From NCBI GenBank assembly GCA_031841125.1, contig CM063108.1, positions 41,410,268-41,474,267 on the forward strand: a DNA stretch of 64,000 bases, in the 5' to 3' direction. Of this stretch, positions 44,248 through 53,314 are shown piece after piece. Under the pieces are notes generated by a model. That model had not been told where the DNA came from. It saw nothing but the letters and a program-made list of their open reading frames with translations, and searched no databases. Source of the stretch: Acanthococcus lagerstroemiae. Taxonomy: Eukaryota; Arthropoda; Insecta; Hemiptera; Eriococcidae. The position numbers and the translations under genes were made by a program. The stretch's first letter is position 1. Each line of letters starts with the position of its first letter.

Positions 44248-45304
44248 GCCCATTTTTGGGCATACGCCTCCTCGTAGCTTTTCCATTTTCTTTTATCCTG
44301 CGCTAATCTTTGCCACCCGGGGCACCAGTTCTCTGACGAGTTCATCTCTCTATCTAGTTACTGGCCTACCTATCTTTCTTTTCCTTTGCAGCGTATCCAG
44401 TTGAGTACTTTTACTCCCCATCTGTTGCTATCTGCCCTCGCCCGATGCCTCACATATTTTCACTTTAATTGTTTGACATTATGTCCTATATCCCCGCCTC
44501 TAACCATTTCGTATAGTTTTGCATTTGAGATTTTGTCTACCCATCACAGTCCTAGAAATTTCCTCAACATAGATCTGAACACGTAATTTGTAGCTTCACT
44601 ATTTGCGTTCCTGTAAGGGACCAGGTTTGCGCTCCGTACTTGAGGGCTGGTACCGTTGAGCTATTTAGTACTTCAATTTTGAGGGCGGTGTTGAAATTCC
44701 GCAAAAAATAGATTTTAATGCCCAGAAGTTGTTCCACCTCTTTTTTAATACGCCTCATAATTTTTTTGTGATCTCTTTCTTGAAAACTAATAATCTGTCC
44801 CACAGATATTCGATTTCTGTTACCGCTTCTATCTCTTGCCCATCGATTATCAGATTTTTCCGTTCCCCTCTTCCGATTACTTTTGATTTGCTACCATTCA
44901 TCTTGAGGCCAGCTTCTTTTACATTCCCTCAGTAGTTCTTCTGCCATTTTCTTCAACTCCTTATTATTTTCTGCAAATAAGATAATATCGTTTGCGTACC
45001 TTAAATTACTTAGAAGTTCTCCAATTATTTTTAGTTCCCTTCTTTTCCACTTCAGATTACGAAATACTTCTTTCAGAATGCAGTTGAAGAGGTTTGGCGA
45101 CAAGGTATCCCCTTGTCGAACCCCCCTCTCAATTTTGAATTCCCAACCTTTGCTTTTTAGGCTGGCTCTTACACTCAAATTTGCATAGCAATTCTGTATG
45201 ACTTTAATAAACCCACTTTCAGTTCCCTTATTTTCCAGCATTGCTTTTAACATATTATATTTATGATCCACTGAATCAAATGTCTTATGAAAGCTCCTAT
45301 GCAA
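44248..45304 (-). pseudogene. RTE copy E RT second half and C-terminus, broken
   Basis: HKTFDSVDHKYNMLKAMLEN and FKIERGVRQGDTLSPNLFNC are good RTE RT blocks. The active-site motif reads LRYANDIILFAE (YADD changed to YAND, 44987-44998). Then come FQERDHKKIMRRIKKEVEQL, LNSSTVPALKYGAQTW, and near 44248-44330 AQDKRKWK and EEAYAQKWA. The FDSV block keeps its Asp. Frame changes occur after the RT palm. Confidence 0.8.
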
Positions 45305-45343
45305 AGCATTTCAATTTCCACATCATATTCATGTGAGGACCTA

Positions 45344-45887
45344 TCTGTAAAAAGGGCGTCTGTGAGTTAATTGGAATAAACAAAAAGATGCTGTAAAGTT
45401 TCAACTCGATATTATCGCTATAAATACTAATTTTGTGGCAAAAAGTCTTATTACAAAAAATGTAGAGCAGAATTCGATCTACAAGATGGGATAATTAAAT
45501 TTACAATCTATTGACAAGGTAATGCGGGAGAGTTGATAGAAAAACCAATCACGGACGCTCTTTTTGTTGAGACGAGAAGACTCCATAATTATGTTCTTAT
45601 ATCGGACGCCCTTTTTGTGGAGACAAGGAATCTTCACTATTTTGTTATCAGTTGAAGTGTTCTCTTAGATTCGTTCTTAAAATACCCAATGATAAGGAGA
45701 TCTGAAAAAGAATAGTTTTAATGCCGTGCAGCATATCAGCCGCAAGCCTGTCTCAAGACATTGAAAAGAAATAACGTTATATTTTTAATTTGATTGATTT
45801 TGAAAAACGAAATCAGCTCTTGGATAGATTTGAAGCTGAGGAATCCGAAAATAACAGTCTCCGCAAAAAGTGCATCCTTTTTACAGA
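45344..45887. mobile_element. 544-bp MITE with TA target duplication
   Basis: Inverted ends TCTGTAAAAAGGGCGTC and TCTGTAAAAAGGATGCA are flanked by TA at 45342-45343 and 45888-45889. Removing the element and one TA restores an open RTE frame (EKTPRSSHEYDVEIEML). TA targets are typical of Tc1/mariner and PIF-like elements. An internal module GACGCYCTTTTTGTKGAGAC occurs near 45552 and 45606 and again, inverted, at the right end near 45855-45874. No transposase is present. Confidence 0.8.
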
Positions 45888-45889
45888 TA

Positions 45890-46700
45890 AGGTGTTTTTT
45901 CAATAATTTGGTTCACAACGAAAATATTCTCTACAGTTGAAAAGCCTTTTCTGAATCCCGCCTGTTCATTGCCCTGATGATGTGAATCCAAATGGTTATA
46001 CATACGTCTTTTTAAAACTACCATAAATACTTTACAGATGTTCAATATTAAGCATGTTGGCCTTTCCTCCCCCCCCTTTTTTTGTATAATAATATTATTT
46101 CGGCCAAGTTCCACTGTTTTAGACATCTTTTCATAGTTAGAATTTTGTTAAATATTTTAGCCACGTGTGGCACTCACTGATCGCCAAACCTTTGCAGCAT
46201 TTCGTTCGTAATTCCATCCGGTCCTGGGGCTATGTCATTTTTCAGTCTATTTAGTATATGTATTCCACTTCTCTCTCCATTATTTCCGGGATTCCTTCCT
46301 CCTTTCACCCTCCAGTTTTTGCTATTTTTCTTTGCTCGTTTCTCTCGCGGTAAAAGTCCTCGTAAAAACTTGTTGCTGCCTCTACAATTTCTTCTTAATT
46401 TTGAGTCACTTTTCCTGTCTGATCTTTTAGCTTCAGCATAACGTCTCTCCCGCCACCGAGTTTCAGCCTAACTTTTTTAGTGGACCAACTTTCTTCCAAA
46501 ATAGGCTTGAATTTTTTCCTAATCATATATTTTTTAATATCTTCTTCAACATTTTTCTTCACCAATTTTTGAATTTTAGTTAGTTTAGTTTTGTCCAATG
46601 GTGTTTTATTTCTATTTTTCCAAAGGTTATTCTTCCTGACTCGAGAGTCTGTTTTGAAAGCTTATCCCTAGTCTTCTCTTTAACCCTCGTCACTCTAACT
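45890..46700 (-). pseudogene. RTE copy E pre-RT and RT first half, broken
   Basis: The minus strand gives KLTKIQKLVKKNVEEDIKKY and KPILEESWSTKKVRLKLG (46395-46598), then KNDIAPGPDGITNEMLQRFG (about 46180-46239), PTCLILNICKVFMVVLKRRM, and NEQAGFRKGFSTVENIFVVN (about 45914-45973). The last continues across the MITE into EYDVEIEML. These are the fingers and first palm blocks of the RTE RT. Confidence 0.75.
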
Positions 46701-47311
46701 TCTCTAACCGTGTTTTATAAAGCTTGGACCATACCGTCGTAGAAATTTTCCTCGTCTTTCATTTCCTCTAGCACTGATTGTGCATCCTCTTTCTGTCTCC
46801 CCTCTCTTTACTCTTCCTGTGATTTTTTATACTGGACTCTCTGTGGGATACTCAGTTTACAGCGTGATATGCGGTAGTCTGATGAGAAGCCAAATTTTGA
46901 CTGTGTTGTTACATCTTTAACTACTGACAGGTCATTTATTAGTAGGTGGTCAGTCTCATTTTTAGTTTTTCCGTCTGGCAATATCCATGTCCATTTCCTT
47001 TTGACTTTTTTTTTTTCTTGTAAAAAGTGTTTGCTGTACATAAGTTAAATTTTTGGGCAATTTCTACTAATCTTTCCTCCCTGTCGTTTCTCCCCCCCCC
47101 CCCACTAGATGGGACGCAGTGTTTTGAATGAGCCTCCCCTCCTACTTTTGCGTTGAAGTCCTTCATTATTACCTGCGATAGTATTCCTTCTCTTTTTGAA
47201 TTGTTGCCTCCAGGTCGTCATAAAATGTAACTGTTTCTGCCTTCTCTGCTCCGGCTATAGGTGCATACACTTGCAAGATTAGCATTTTTGTCTTTTCATC
47301 TATTTTCAGTT

Positions 47312-48072
47312 GGTATGGATTTAACCGCACGCTTCAAAAAATTGGAAAGACGCTAAAAAGAATACCAATCACGATAAAATGATAGTTTGCCCATTTAATG
47401 AAAGTATTCACGTTAAATAATCGGATTCATGCTGAAGTGATCGATTAGCACGATATTGAAAATATTATCACGTTCTACTTATTACTTAACGATAAGGAAA
47501 TCTATGTCGCAATATAAAAAATATTATTACTTTGTACTTATTAAATAACGATGAAAAAAATCTATGTCGAGATAAAGATATAAATGAAAGTAGCGTTTAA
47601 TGGGTTAATTTAGGACTAAAAGGGCTCTCCTCGCTTTTGTTGGTCGTCCACTCTTTCGTTTTGGTCCGAGTGGTATGGACTTCGCTTCCAACGGAACATC
47701 CACTTGATGCGTCCTTATTTTCATACCTAGTGAGTGCTTGCATAATATCAGGTGCTTCAGGAAATAAGGACAGGTACAGCTGCAGCTCGCATTTTCAGGG
47801 CATAATGTTATCGTCCATGTACCGTAATGAACAGTCTTAAATTCGTCAAAATTTTTCCACTCACCCTCTTTACTTGAAATTACTTTAATACACAATGTAT
47901 TGACGTTCGCGAATTAGCATGCATTTCTGTCAGAATCGACGTCACGAATTAGCGTGCATTTCTATCAGAATTGACATTCTACCCTATCAATCTGCTGTTC
48001 AAAATTTAGCGTGCAAGTCTATTTATCGTGACTGCAAAACGATTTTTTAAAACTTGTGATTGTATTTTCCCC
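47312..48072 (-). mobile_element. Small Mutator-like element (MULE), 761 bp
   Basis: An exact 9-bp duplication TTTTCAGTT lies at 47303-47311 and 48073-48081, the target size of Mutator-like elements. The ends are degenerate inverted repeats: GGTATGGATTTAACCGCACG and CTTCAAAAAATTGG on the left match GGGGAAAATACAATCACAAG and TTTTAAAAAATCGT on the right at about 20 of 34 positions with no gaps. Inside is the 3' end of a MULE transposase gene. Removing the element and one duplication gives a continuous RTE endonuclease frame. It is too short to be autonomous. Confidence 0.85.
47605..47895 (-). CDS. MULE transposase C-terminal SWIM zinc-finger fragment
   Basis: The 96-residue minus-strand frame has a SWIM zinc finger at residues 38-54: CSCTCPYFLKHLILCKH, a CxC-n-CxH arrangement (Cys40, Cys42, Cys52, His54, with an extra Cys38). 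It is followed by a basic tail with EAKSIPLGPKRKSGRPTKAR. In Mutator-like transposases this finger follows the DDE core and is thought to help DNA or protein binding, and the RKxGRPxKA tail is common near the C-terminus. The frame has no clear AUG and no DDE core, so it is the last part of a deleted gene. It is unbroken to a normal stop, unlike the surrounding RTE. Confidence 0.75.
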   Translation of the reverse strand: MCIKVISSKEGEWKNFDEFKTVHYGTWTITLCPENASCSCTCPYFLKHLILCKHSLGMKIRTHQVDVPLEAKSIPLGPKRKSGRPTKARRALLVLN

Positions 48073-48583
48073 TTTTCAGTTTAATAGGCATATTCTTTCA
48101 GATATTATTTTGATTTCCACACCATTATTTTTGATATTTTTGTTAATATAAAAACCCACCCCCTGTAACCTTTTGTGGAACCAAAGTAGTATAGATAGCT
48201 GCCTCTCCTCCTTTCTGCCAGTCTTTTCCCCATATTTTCTAACTTCCGACACATGTTTTTTAAGTAATTTTCATCGATACTTATCTTTTTTAAAATATAT
48301 TTCTTGGTGTTCTCAGTTATAAATATATTTTATTAAAAAAGTCAATTTAATTTATATGTGTGTATTGATGGGAGGGGCAGACAAAACTCTTACGGCGCCG
48401 CACCACTCCAAATGCCCGGCAATAAATTTAGCGCCCATCCGCCCCTGTTCAATGGTTACAGTAAGATGATATGAGAAAAATCAAATGTCTATTTAAATAC
48501 TCGTATTTAAATGATAAAAGATGTCTGGAAAGTTTTCCGTTGCCTGCCAGCCTAGCCAGCCCGTAACGCGATTTTCGTCATGC

Positions 48584-48655
48584 TCCAAAGTAACGCTTTT
48601 TTCCGTTGTGTGTCAAAGTAAAGACATGAATATGTCAAAAAAGGATCAGAGGACG
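48584..48655 (-). repeat. Solitary copy of the TTTACTTTGGCACA repeat motif
   Basis: In inverted orientation it reads ATGTCTTTACTTTGACACAC and GGAAAAAAGCGTTACTTTGG. It matches the motif at 26529, 27309, 51500, 51611 and 51740, just outside the 43986-48447 hAT element. No hairpin arm accompanies it. Confidence 0.7.
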
Positions 48656-50800
48656 TCCCATGAAACGATATAGTCCGACGGTTTCACCAGTTAAGTGGAA
48701 CAAGCCAGAGGCCTAACGATGATGATGTTTTTCCAGAAAAAATAACGTGTTCTTGACGTCTCTAAAAAAAGGTATACGAAACTGAGACCCTACGATTCAT
48801 TTGCTCGGGCTCCTCGAACGCTGTGGGTGTCCTTAATGGTACGACTTCGTGATCCTTATACCTTGTAATGGCGTCGAACGAAACAACGTGCTATCGAGTG
48901 AACCTGACTGAGGCCCATCATTTCAATTAAAAGCTTTTCTCCCGTGTGCTGTCTGTCAATCAATCATTCTTAAATGCATTTCGTATGAAATTCAGCACTG
49001 CCAAATTGAAAATTCGTATTACCCAACGAATTCGATAACAATCTGAGACTTAACACTGAACGGTGCCGAGCTCAGCGGACCGGTTCGATTGCCACAGAAA
49101 GCACATACTGCAGACATGCGCGATAGATTTACAATGCGGTTTGGTAAATCGCAGCAGTGTCCGTGCCATGGCACGCCATGGCCGCGTTATAATTACGCGT
49201 AGTGACGATTCTTCGAGCAGGTTACATTGTGTGTACTCATTTGACGAATACCTCGAAAAGGCACAACCGTAAGAATGCAAATCGATTTCCAAACGGCGGT
49301 TGCCGAGAGGCTGATTAGAGCCTCTGGTGAGGTACCGGTCACGCATGCGACCCGTTCGACCATAACTTTGAACCAGGCGGACACCAGCACCCGGCACTCG
49401 TTCGGTGATTCCTAAAGTTCGCCTTTTCGGATACTCTGCTCGAATCGAGCGGTGCGTTTTTCCAGCTCCACGAAGCTGAACCTGCGTTATGTGACCTCTG
49501 CCGAAGCCGGAACGCGCTCGTGAGCGTTCACGTCACAGTTGGCAATGAATTATGGCACTTTGGAACGGCATATTGTTTGCCGAAATCATCGATTTATCTC
49601 TCCTTAATAACAGTTCGCCGATATTATTGTATGCGGGGGGGGGGGGGGGGTGAGAGGAGGTCGAACCGCGAAGAGAACGGACGGTTTTCTCAGCTCACGA
49701 GTATACGCTCGTCGCCTGTCACGCGATACCTAATCGTTCACGAGCAGGAACAGGTACCGAGATACCCTGTAGTCTGGATTAGGAGAAGATGCTACAATGG
49801 TAATTCACGTTCGGTGCTGAAAAAAGCGTTAAGTTTGAGAGCGATCACGTTTCGCCGAGGCAAGGAGACGATTAACGTCGAACTAATTTCGATCACGACT
49901 GGACGCCAAGCTCCGTCGAATCCGAGAAAACTAAACACTCCCGATTTCGCCTTCAGACCAATTTGTGAGAGATTTGACGGGACGTGGACCAGCGTCTCGG
50001 TTATGTAAATCAACGAAATCGCTTTTTCAGACGGCGGACGTAATGACATGGGAGTGTTGCCCACTGGTGATCGAAACACAGTTACCCCGTTTCAGGTTGA
50101 TTTGGTCAGAAAATACGAGCAATAACGAGTTCGCATGTACTGCTAATAAGCTAGAAACAATGTAGCGCCTATTAACCTATATATTTAAACAATATGCGCG
50201 ATAAACAGGTGCGTGCTTAACTGCTTGCTGCTTGTTCCAGGCATATATTGTACGCTCTCCATGCTCTCCTGAACTGGCTGGCTAAATAGAAGCTATAGTC
50301 TATTGCTTATCAGCCTGTAGCATCGCGGCGCAAAATTTTTCTACATTCTGAAACACAGAGAGGACATCGATAAGTTGGAGAACAAATAACGTATACGCAG
50401 TTTTGCAAATACCAATAGCAACCTACCTGTGTGACGGTCCATTTGTTTTCTTATCGTTTCCACGTAAATCGCGATTACCAACTTCGTCGACGGTGTACAT
50501 CGCTATTCGTTATGGCTTATTATTTTGTGGCCCTGTAGTGAAACTATAAGTACCTAGACCCGTAGCTACTGGACGTAAAAAAAACAGGTGCACTTTCAGA
50601 AACCTCGGTATCTGATAGGTACCGTATTCGCTTACCAGGGATGGATAATCAGCTTGGCAGGCCAAAACTTCCTCCTACTCCTTCTCCACGGGAAAGGGTC
50701 GAAAAATGACGTTCTTTATCATGGTGGTAATTTTTCTTATTTTTCCTTTTCTTTACCCCTTTGTAGCTCCCCCTCCCTCCGGTAACAAAAACATGGTTAG
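48656..50800. other. CpG-rich, apparently single-copy DNA
   Basis: The longest CpG-rich stretch of the window (about 48780-50560). It contains a G16 run near 49636-49651. The longest open frames (162 residues at 49520-50008 plus, 115 residues at 49050-49397 minus) run through the G tract or overlap others and have no known domain. Host exon or regulatory sequence cannot be excluded, but nothing supports it beyond composition. Confidence 0.4.
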
Positions 50801-51835
50801 AAGAAAAAATAATTTCCATGGAAATGTGGACCGCTGAACTGAATTGTCACCATGAAAAGCTAAATCATACTAATTGGCTTCACGCAATACGCACAACTGA
50901 ACTGAACTGGAATCACGTTCAGTGTCGGTCGGAAATAGGATAAGGGCCAGCCAATAGACATATCCATGTCAATAAAAGAATAGTATGACTTCATAGTAAC
51001 AGGAGTGTATCATACCCTAATTAAAAATGTATTTTAATTAGCGAGATCTTTCGGAATTTTCAACAGAAAAAATACTTAACTCCTACAGAGACACGTAGTG
51101 TACCATTTTATATGCTATTGTACCCTAATAAAAAGAAATTCCACGGAAATTTGTACTAACACGGCTGCAGACTGTAGCCGCTCAGGGCGCAGCAAAGATC
51201 AAGATCAACAAGGCTGAAAGAAAAATAAATGTCCATCGAAATGTCAACCATTGAACTGAATTGTCACCATGAAGAGCTAAATCATACGGACTGACTTTGT
51301 GTCGGGGGTATGGAAATTTCTATCAACAACACAGCTGCAGATTGTAAATGTCAACCACTGAATTCGTGTCAGGGGAGCGTTACGGTTTTCGCTCAAGTAT
51401 ACCCAGTAGGAAAAGCATATAAAATGCTAAGATAAATTTCCATGGAAATGTTCACCACTGAATTCGTGTTGGGGAGCGTTACAATTTTCGTTACGTTTTG
51501 ACATTTTTATGTCTTTACTTTGGTACACAAATCGGGAAAACGTTACTTTCACGTGTTACGCGTTACATTTGAGTAGGAATGAAATAATAATTTCCATGGA
51601 AATTTATTTTGACATTTTCTTTTCTTTACTTTGGCACATTCCAGCCATGAGTATAACACAAACGGGAAAAACGTTACATTTGAGGAGGAACAAAAAAGAG
51701 CAACAAAAAGGAATTACCATTTCCATGGAAATCAATTTGCCATTTTTATGTCTTTACTTTGGCACATAATGGAAAAAAGCATTATTTTGGAGCGTGATGA
51801 AAAGAGCGTTACGAAAACTAATAATAATAAAACTA
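50801..51835. repeat. Direct repeats with ATTTCCATGGAAAT palindromes
   Basis: The 14-base palindrome ATTTCCATGGAAAT occurs at 50812-50825, 51436-51449, 51590-51603 and 51719-51732. GAACTGAATTGTCACCATGA with GAGCTAAATCATAC is duplicated (about 50836 and 51255). The motif GACATTTTTATGTCTTTACT plus TTGGYACA follows at 51500, 51611 and 51740. The segment leads into the hairpin at 51866-52300 and is part of the same dispersed family as 26529-28030. Confidence 0.7.
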
Positions 51836-51865
51836 GTGACTGACTGACTGGACTGACTGACTAGC

Positions 51866-52300
51866 TCAACACATGATTCGCCTGCGAGTATCACACTCCT
51901 TGTATCAGCCTATACCAGCCTGCGAGCACTACGCTCTGCTAGTGCATCATCTTGCAGACGAGTCTGCAACCACGGGAGAGCATTTTCATGTCTGCTTCGC
52001 GGACTGCGCCGACATGAGAATGTCTTTGCCCAGCGAACGTAGCATCCAAAGAATGAGCGCGCCAAAAAATATGGAGCGCGACGTGCACTGCAGAGCGTAG
52101 TGGACGACAACATTCTCATGTCGGCGCAGTCCGCAAAGCAGACATGAAAACGCTCTCCCGTGGTTGCAGACTCGTCTGCAAGATGATGCACTAGTAGAGC
52201 GTAGTGCTCACAGGCTGGTACAAGGAACGTGATGCTTGCATGGGAATACAGGTTGATACAAGGAGTGTAGTACTCGCAGGTGAATGGAGTGTTGAGTCGG
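51866..52300. repeat. Large imperfect hairpin (foldback arms)
   Basis: The left arm 51866-52024 (with CACTACGCTCTGCTAGTGCA, TGCAGACGAGTCTGCAACCA and CGCGGACTGCGCCGACATGA) is complementary to the right arm 52104-52300 (TCATGTCGGCGCAGTCCGC, TGGTTGCAGACTCGTCTGCA, TGCACTAGTAGAGCGTAGTG) around a ~80-base centre. The outer parts GATTCGCCTGCGAGTATCAC and GTACTCGCAGGTGAAT also pair. GACTGACTG repeats border it. It carries one half-arm in common with 27921-27960. No protein. Confidence 0.85.
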
Positions 52301-52845
52301 TCAGTCCATTTGAAAGAAATTTTGGGCAAGAAAAATCCTGCATCGAAGTTCTCGGGTTAGATTTGGACTCTGGTAAGAAACTGGTCTATAATAGTTTTAT
52401 GTGTGCTTTGAAAAAAGTATACCTAATGTTTTGTGGGTTTTTTTTTTTCGTTACGGTTTTGCTCAAGTATATTCAGTAGTAAAATCATATAAAATGCTAA
52501 AATTTTTGAAATTAAATTTACGGCACTAGTAGGCAAAATTTTATTGACTCTGCACAAAAGCTGGGCATTCTGAGAAAACAAATTTTTGTGTTTTCCGTCT
52601 GAAAGTTTGGATGCGAAGGAATAAATTTTCTTGTAATTCCATGTTTGTATCTTTTGTGGGTGATTTTAAGTCGAAAATCGGAGTATGTTCTCATAAAATG
52701 GGGGATATCCTTAACTATATCAAATCTACCACACATTTTCAGGATATTACCTGTACATCAAGTGGAATAATAATCAATTTAGCACTGCTAACAGGTACTT
52801 CGACTTCAAAAGCTCAAAAACCAAAATAGAAAATTTTTGAAGGGG
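52301..52845. other. No recognised gene
   Basis: Two near-identical short stretches, TTTTGCTCAAGTATATTCAG (52457 on) and its relative TTTCGCTCAAGTATACCCAG (51387 on), link this segment to the preceding repeat. The open frame at 52611-52829 carries no known motif. Confidence 0.45.
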
Positions 52846-53200
52846 CAGGGTGTCTAACACTCCTATAAATCCTATTAAGTACTCTATTTTTAGCAGAGGT
52901 ACTATAAACCTGTAAAAGTACTCTAATCCTCAGTTTTGGTACTACGAAAATAAAAAAATCAGGTCGCAATAAAAACAAATGGCATTAGAGGAGATATTGA
53001 AATGTGAAACTGTGACTGGGATTGACTACTTGTTTTCTATCCTCCCTCTTATAAGGCAGTGTATGTACCCGAGCTTTTTTTACTATGTTCATGAAAACTA
53101 GCAAAATTTTCTTGCAGGGCTGCGAAAGTTGCTATCAGATTTGTATAAAAGGTCCTATAAAGGTTCTATATTTTTGAATTTGAATTTGTTAGATACCCTG
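52846..53200. mobile_element. Candidate 355-bp MITE
   Basis: Ends CAGGGTGTCTAACACTCCTA and, inverted, CAGGGTATCTAACAAATTC share the first 14 bases with one mismatch. Subterminal TATAAAYCCT/AGGTTCTATA words mirror each other. The flanks TGAAGGGG and AGGGGGAA do not give a convincing 8-bp duplication, so the exact ends are uncertain. hAT-like ends are suggestive only. Confidence 0.5.
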
Positions 53201-53314
53201 AGGGGGAAACCTAGCTCATACTTTTATAAGTAAAAAAAAAATCTCTGGCAGGTAAAACTGTAGTTGCGAGTAAAATTTTGTTGGCTTTTTTTCAGAAATT
53301 TGAATGGTGAAAAT

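Larger units (their letters stand above)
46808..48335 (-). pseudogene. RTE copy E endonuclease, split by a MULE
   Basis: Upstream of the MULE the minus strand shows GSYLYYFGSTKGYRGWVFIL-type blocks (about 48130-48190). Across the insertion the frame can be read as IKLKIDEKTKMLILQVYAPI (about 47250-47305 plus 48082 on). Then come KDFNAKVGGE (about 47137-47166; GDFN-like, Asp and Asn kept), KRKWTWILPDGKTKNETDHL (about 46946-47005) and SSDYRISRCKL, where the terminal SDH is SDY. The catalytic His is therefore lost. Confidence 0.75.
44240..48340 (-). mobile_element. RTE-clade LINE (copy E), minus strand
   Basis: Endonuclease, RT and C-terminal blocks follow in RTE order from about 48335 down to 44248 on the minus strand. 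It begins inside the endonuclease (5'-truncated) and ends close after the terminal AQDKRKWK and AYAQKWA block without an obvious TAA tail. Two later insertions interrupt it at 45344-45887 and 47312-48072. Without them it is about 2.8 kb. Confidence 0.82.
43986..48447. mobile_element. hAT element hosting a nested RTE, MITE and MULE
   Basis: Ends CAGGGGCGGATGGGC (43986 on) and GCCCATCCGCCCCTG (to 48447) are 15-base perfect inverted repeats. The exact 8-bp duplication TTCAATGG flanks them at 43978-43985 and 48448-48455. Only about 255 bases on the left and 105 on the right belong to the hAT element itself. It has no transposase, so it was a small nonautonomous copy. The remainder is a minus-strand RTE LINE that itself holds two further DNA elements. 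Confidence 0.92.

Noticed and set aside
49520..50008. 162-residue plus-strand open frame
   Set aside because: It reads through a G16 run and CpG-rich DNA where stops are rare; no motif, and an overlapping opposite frame of similar quality.
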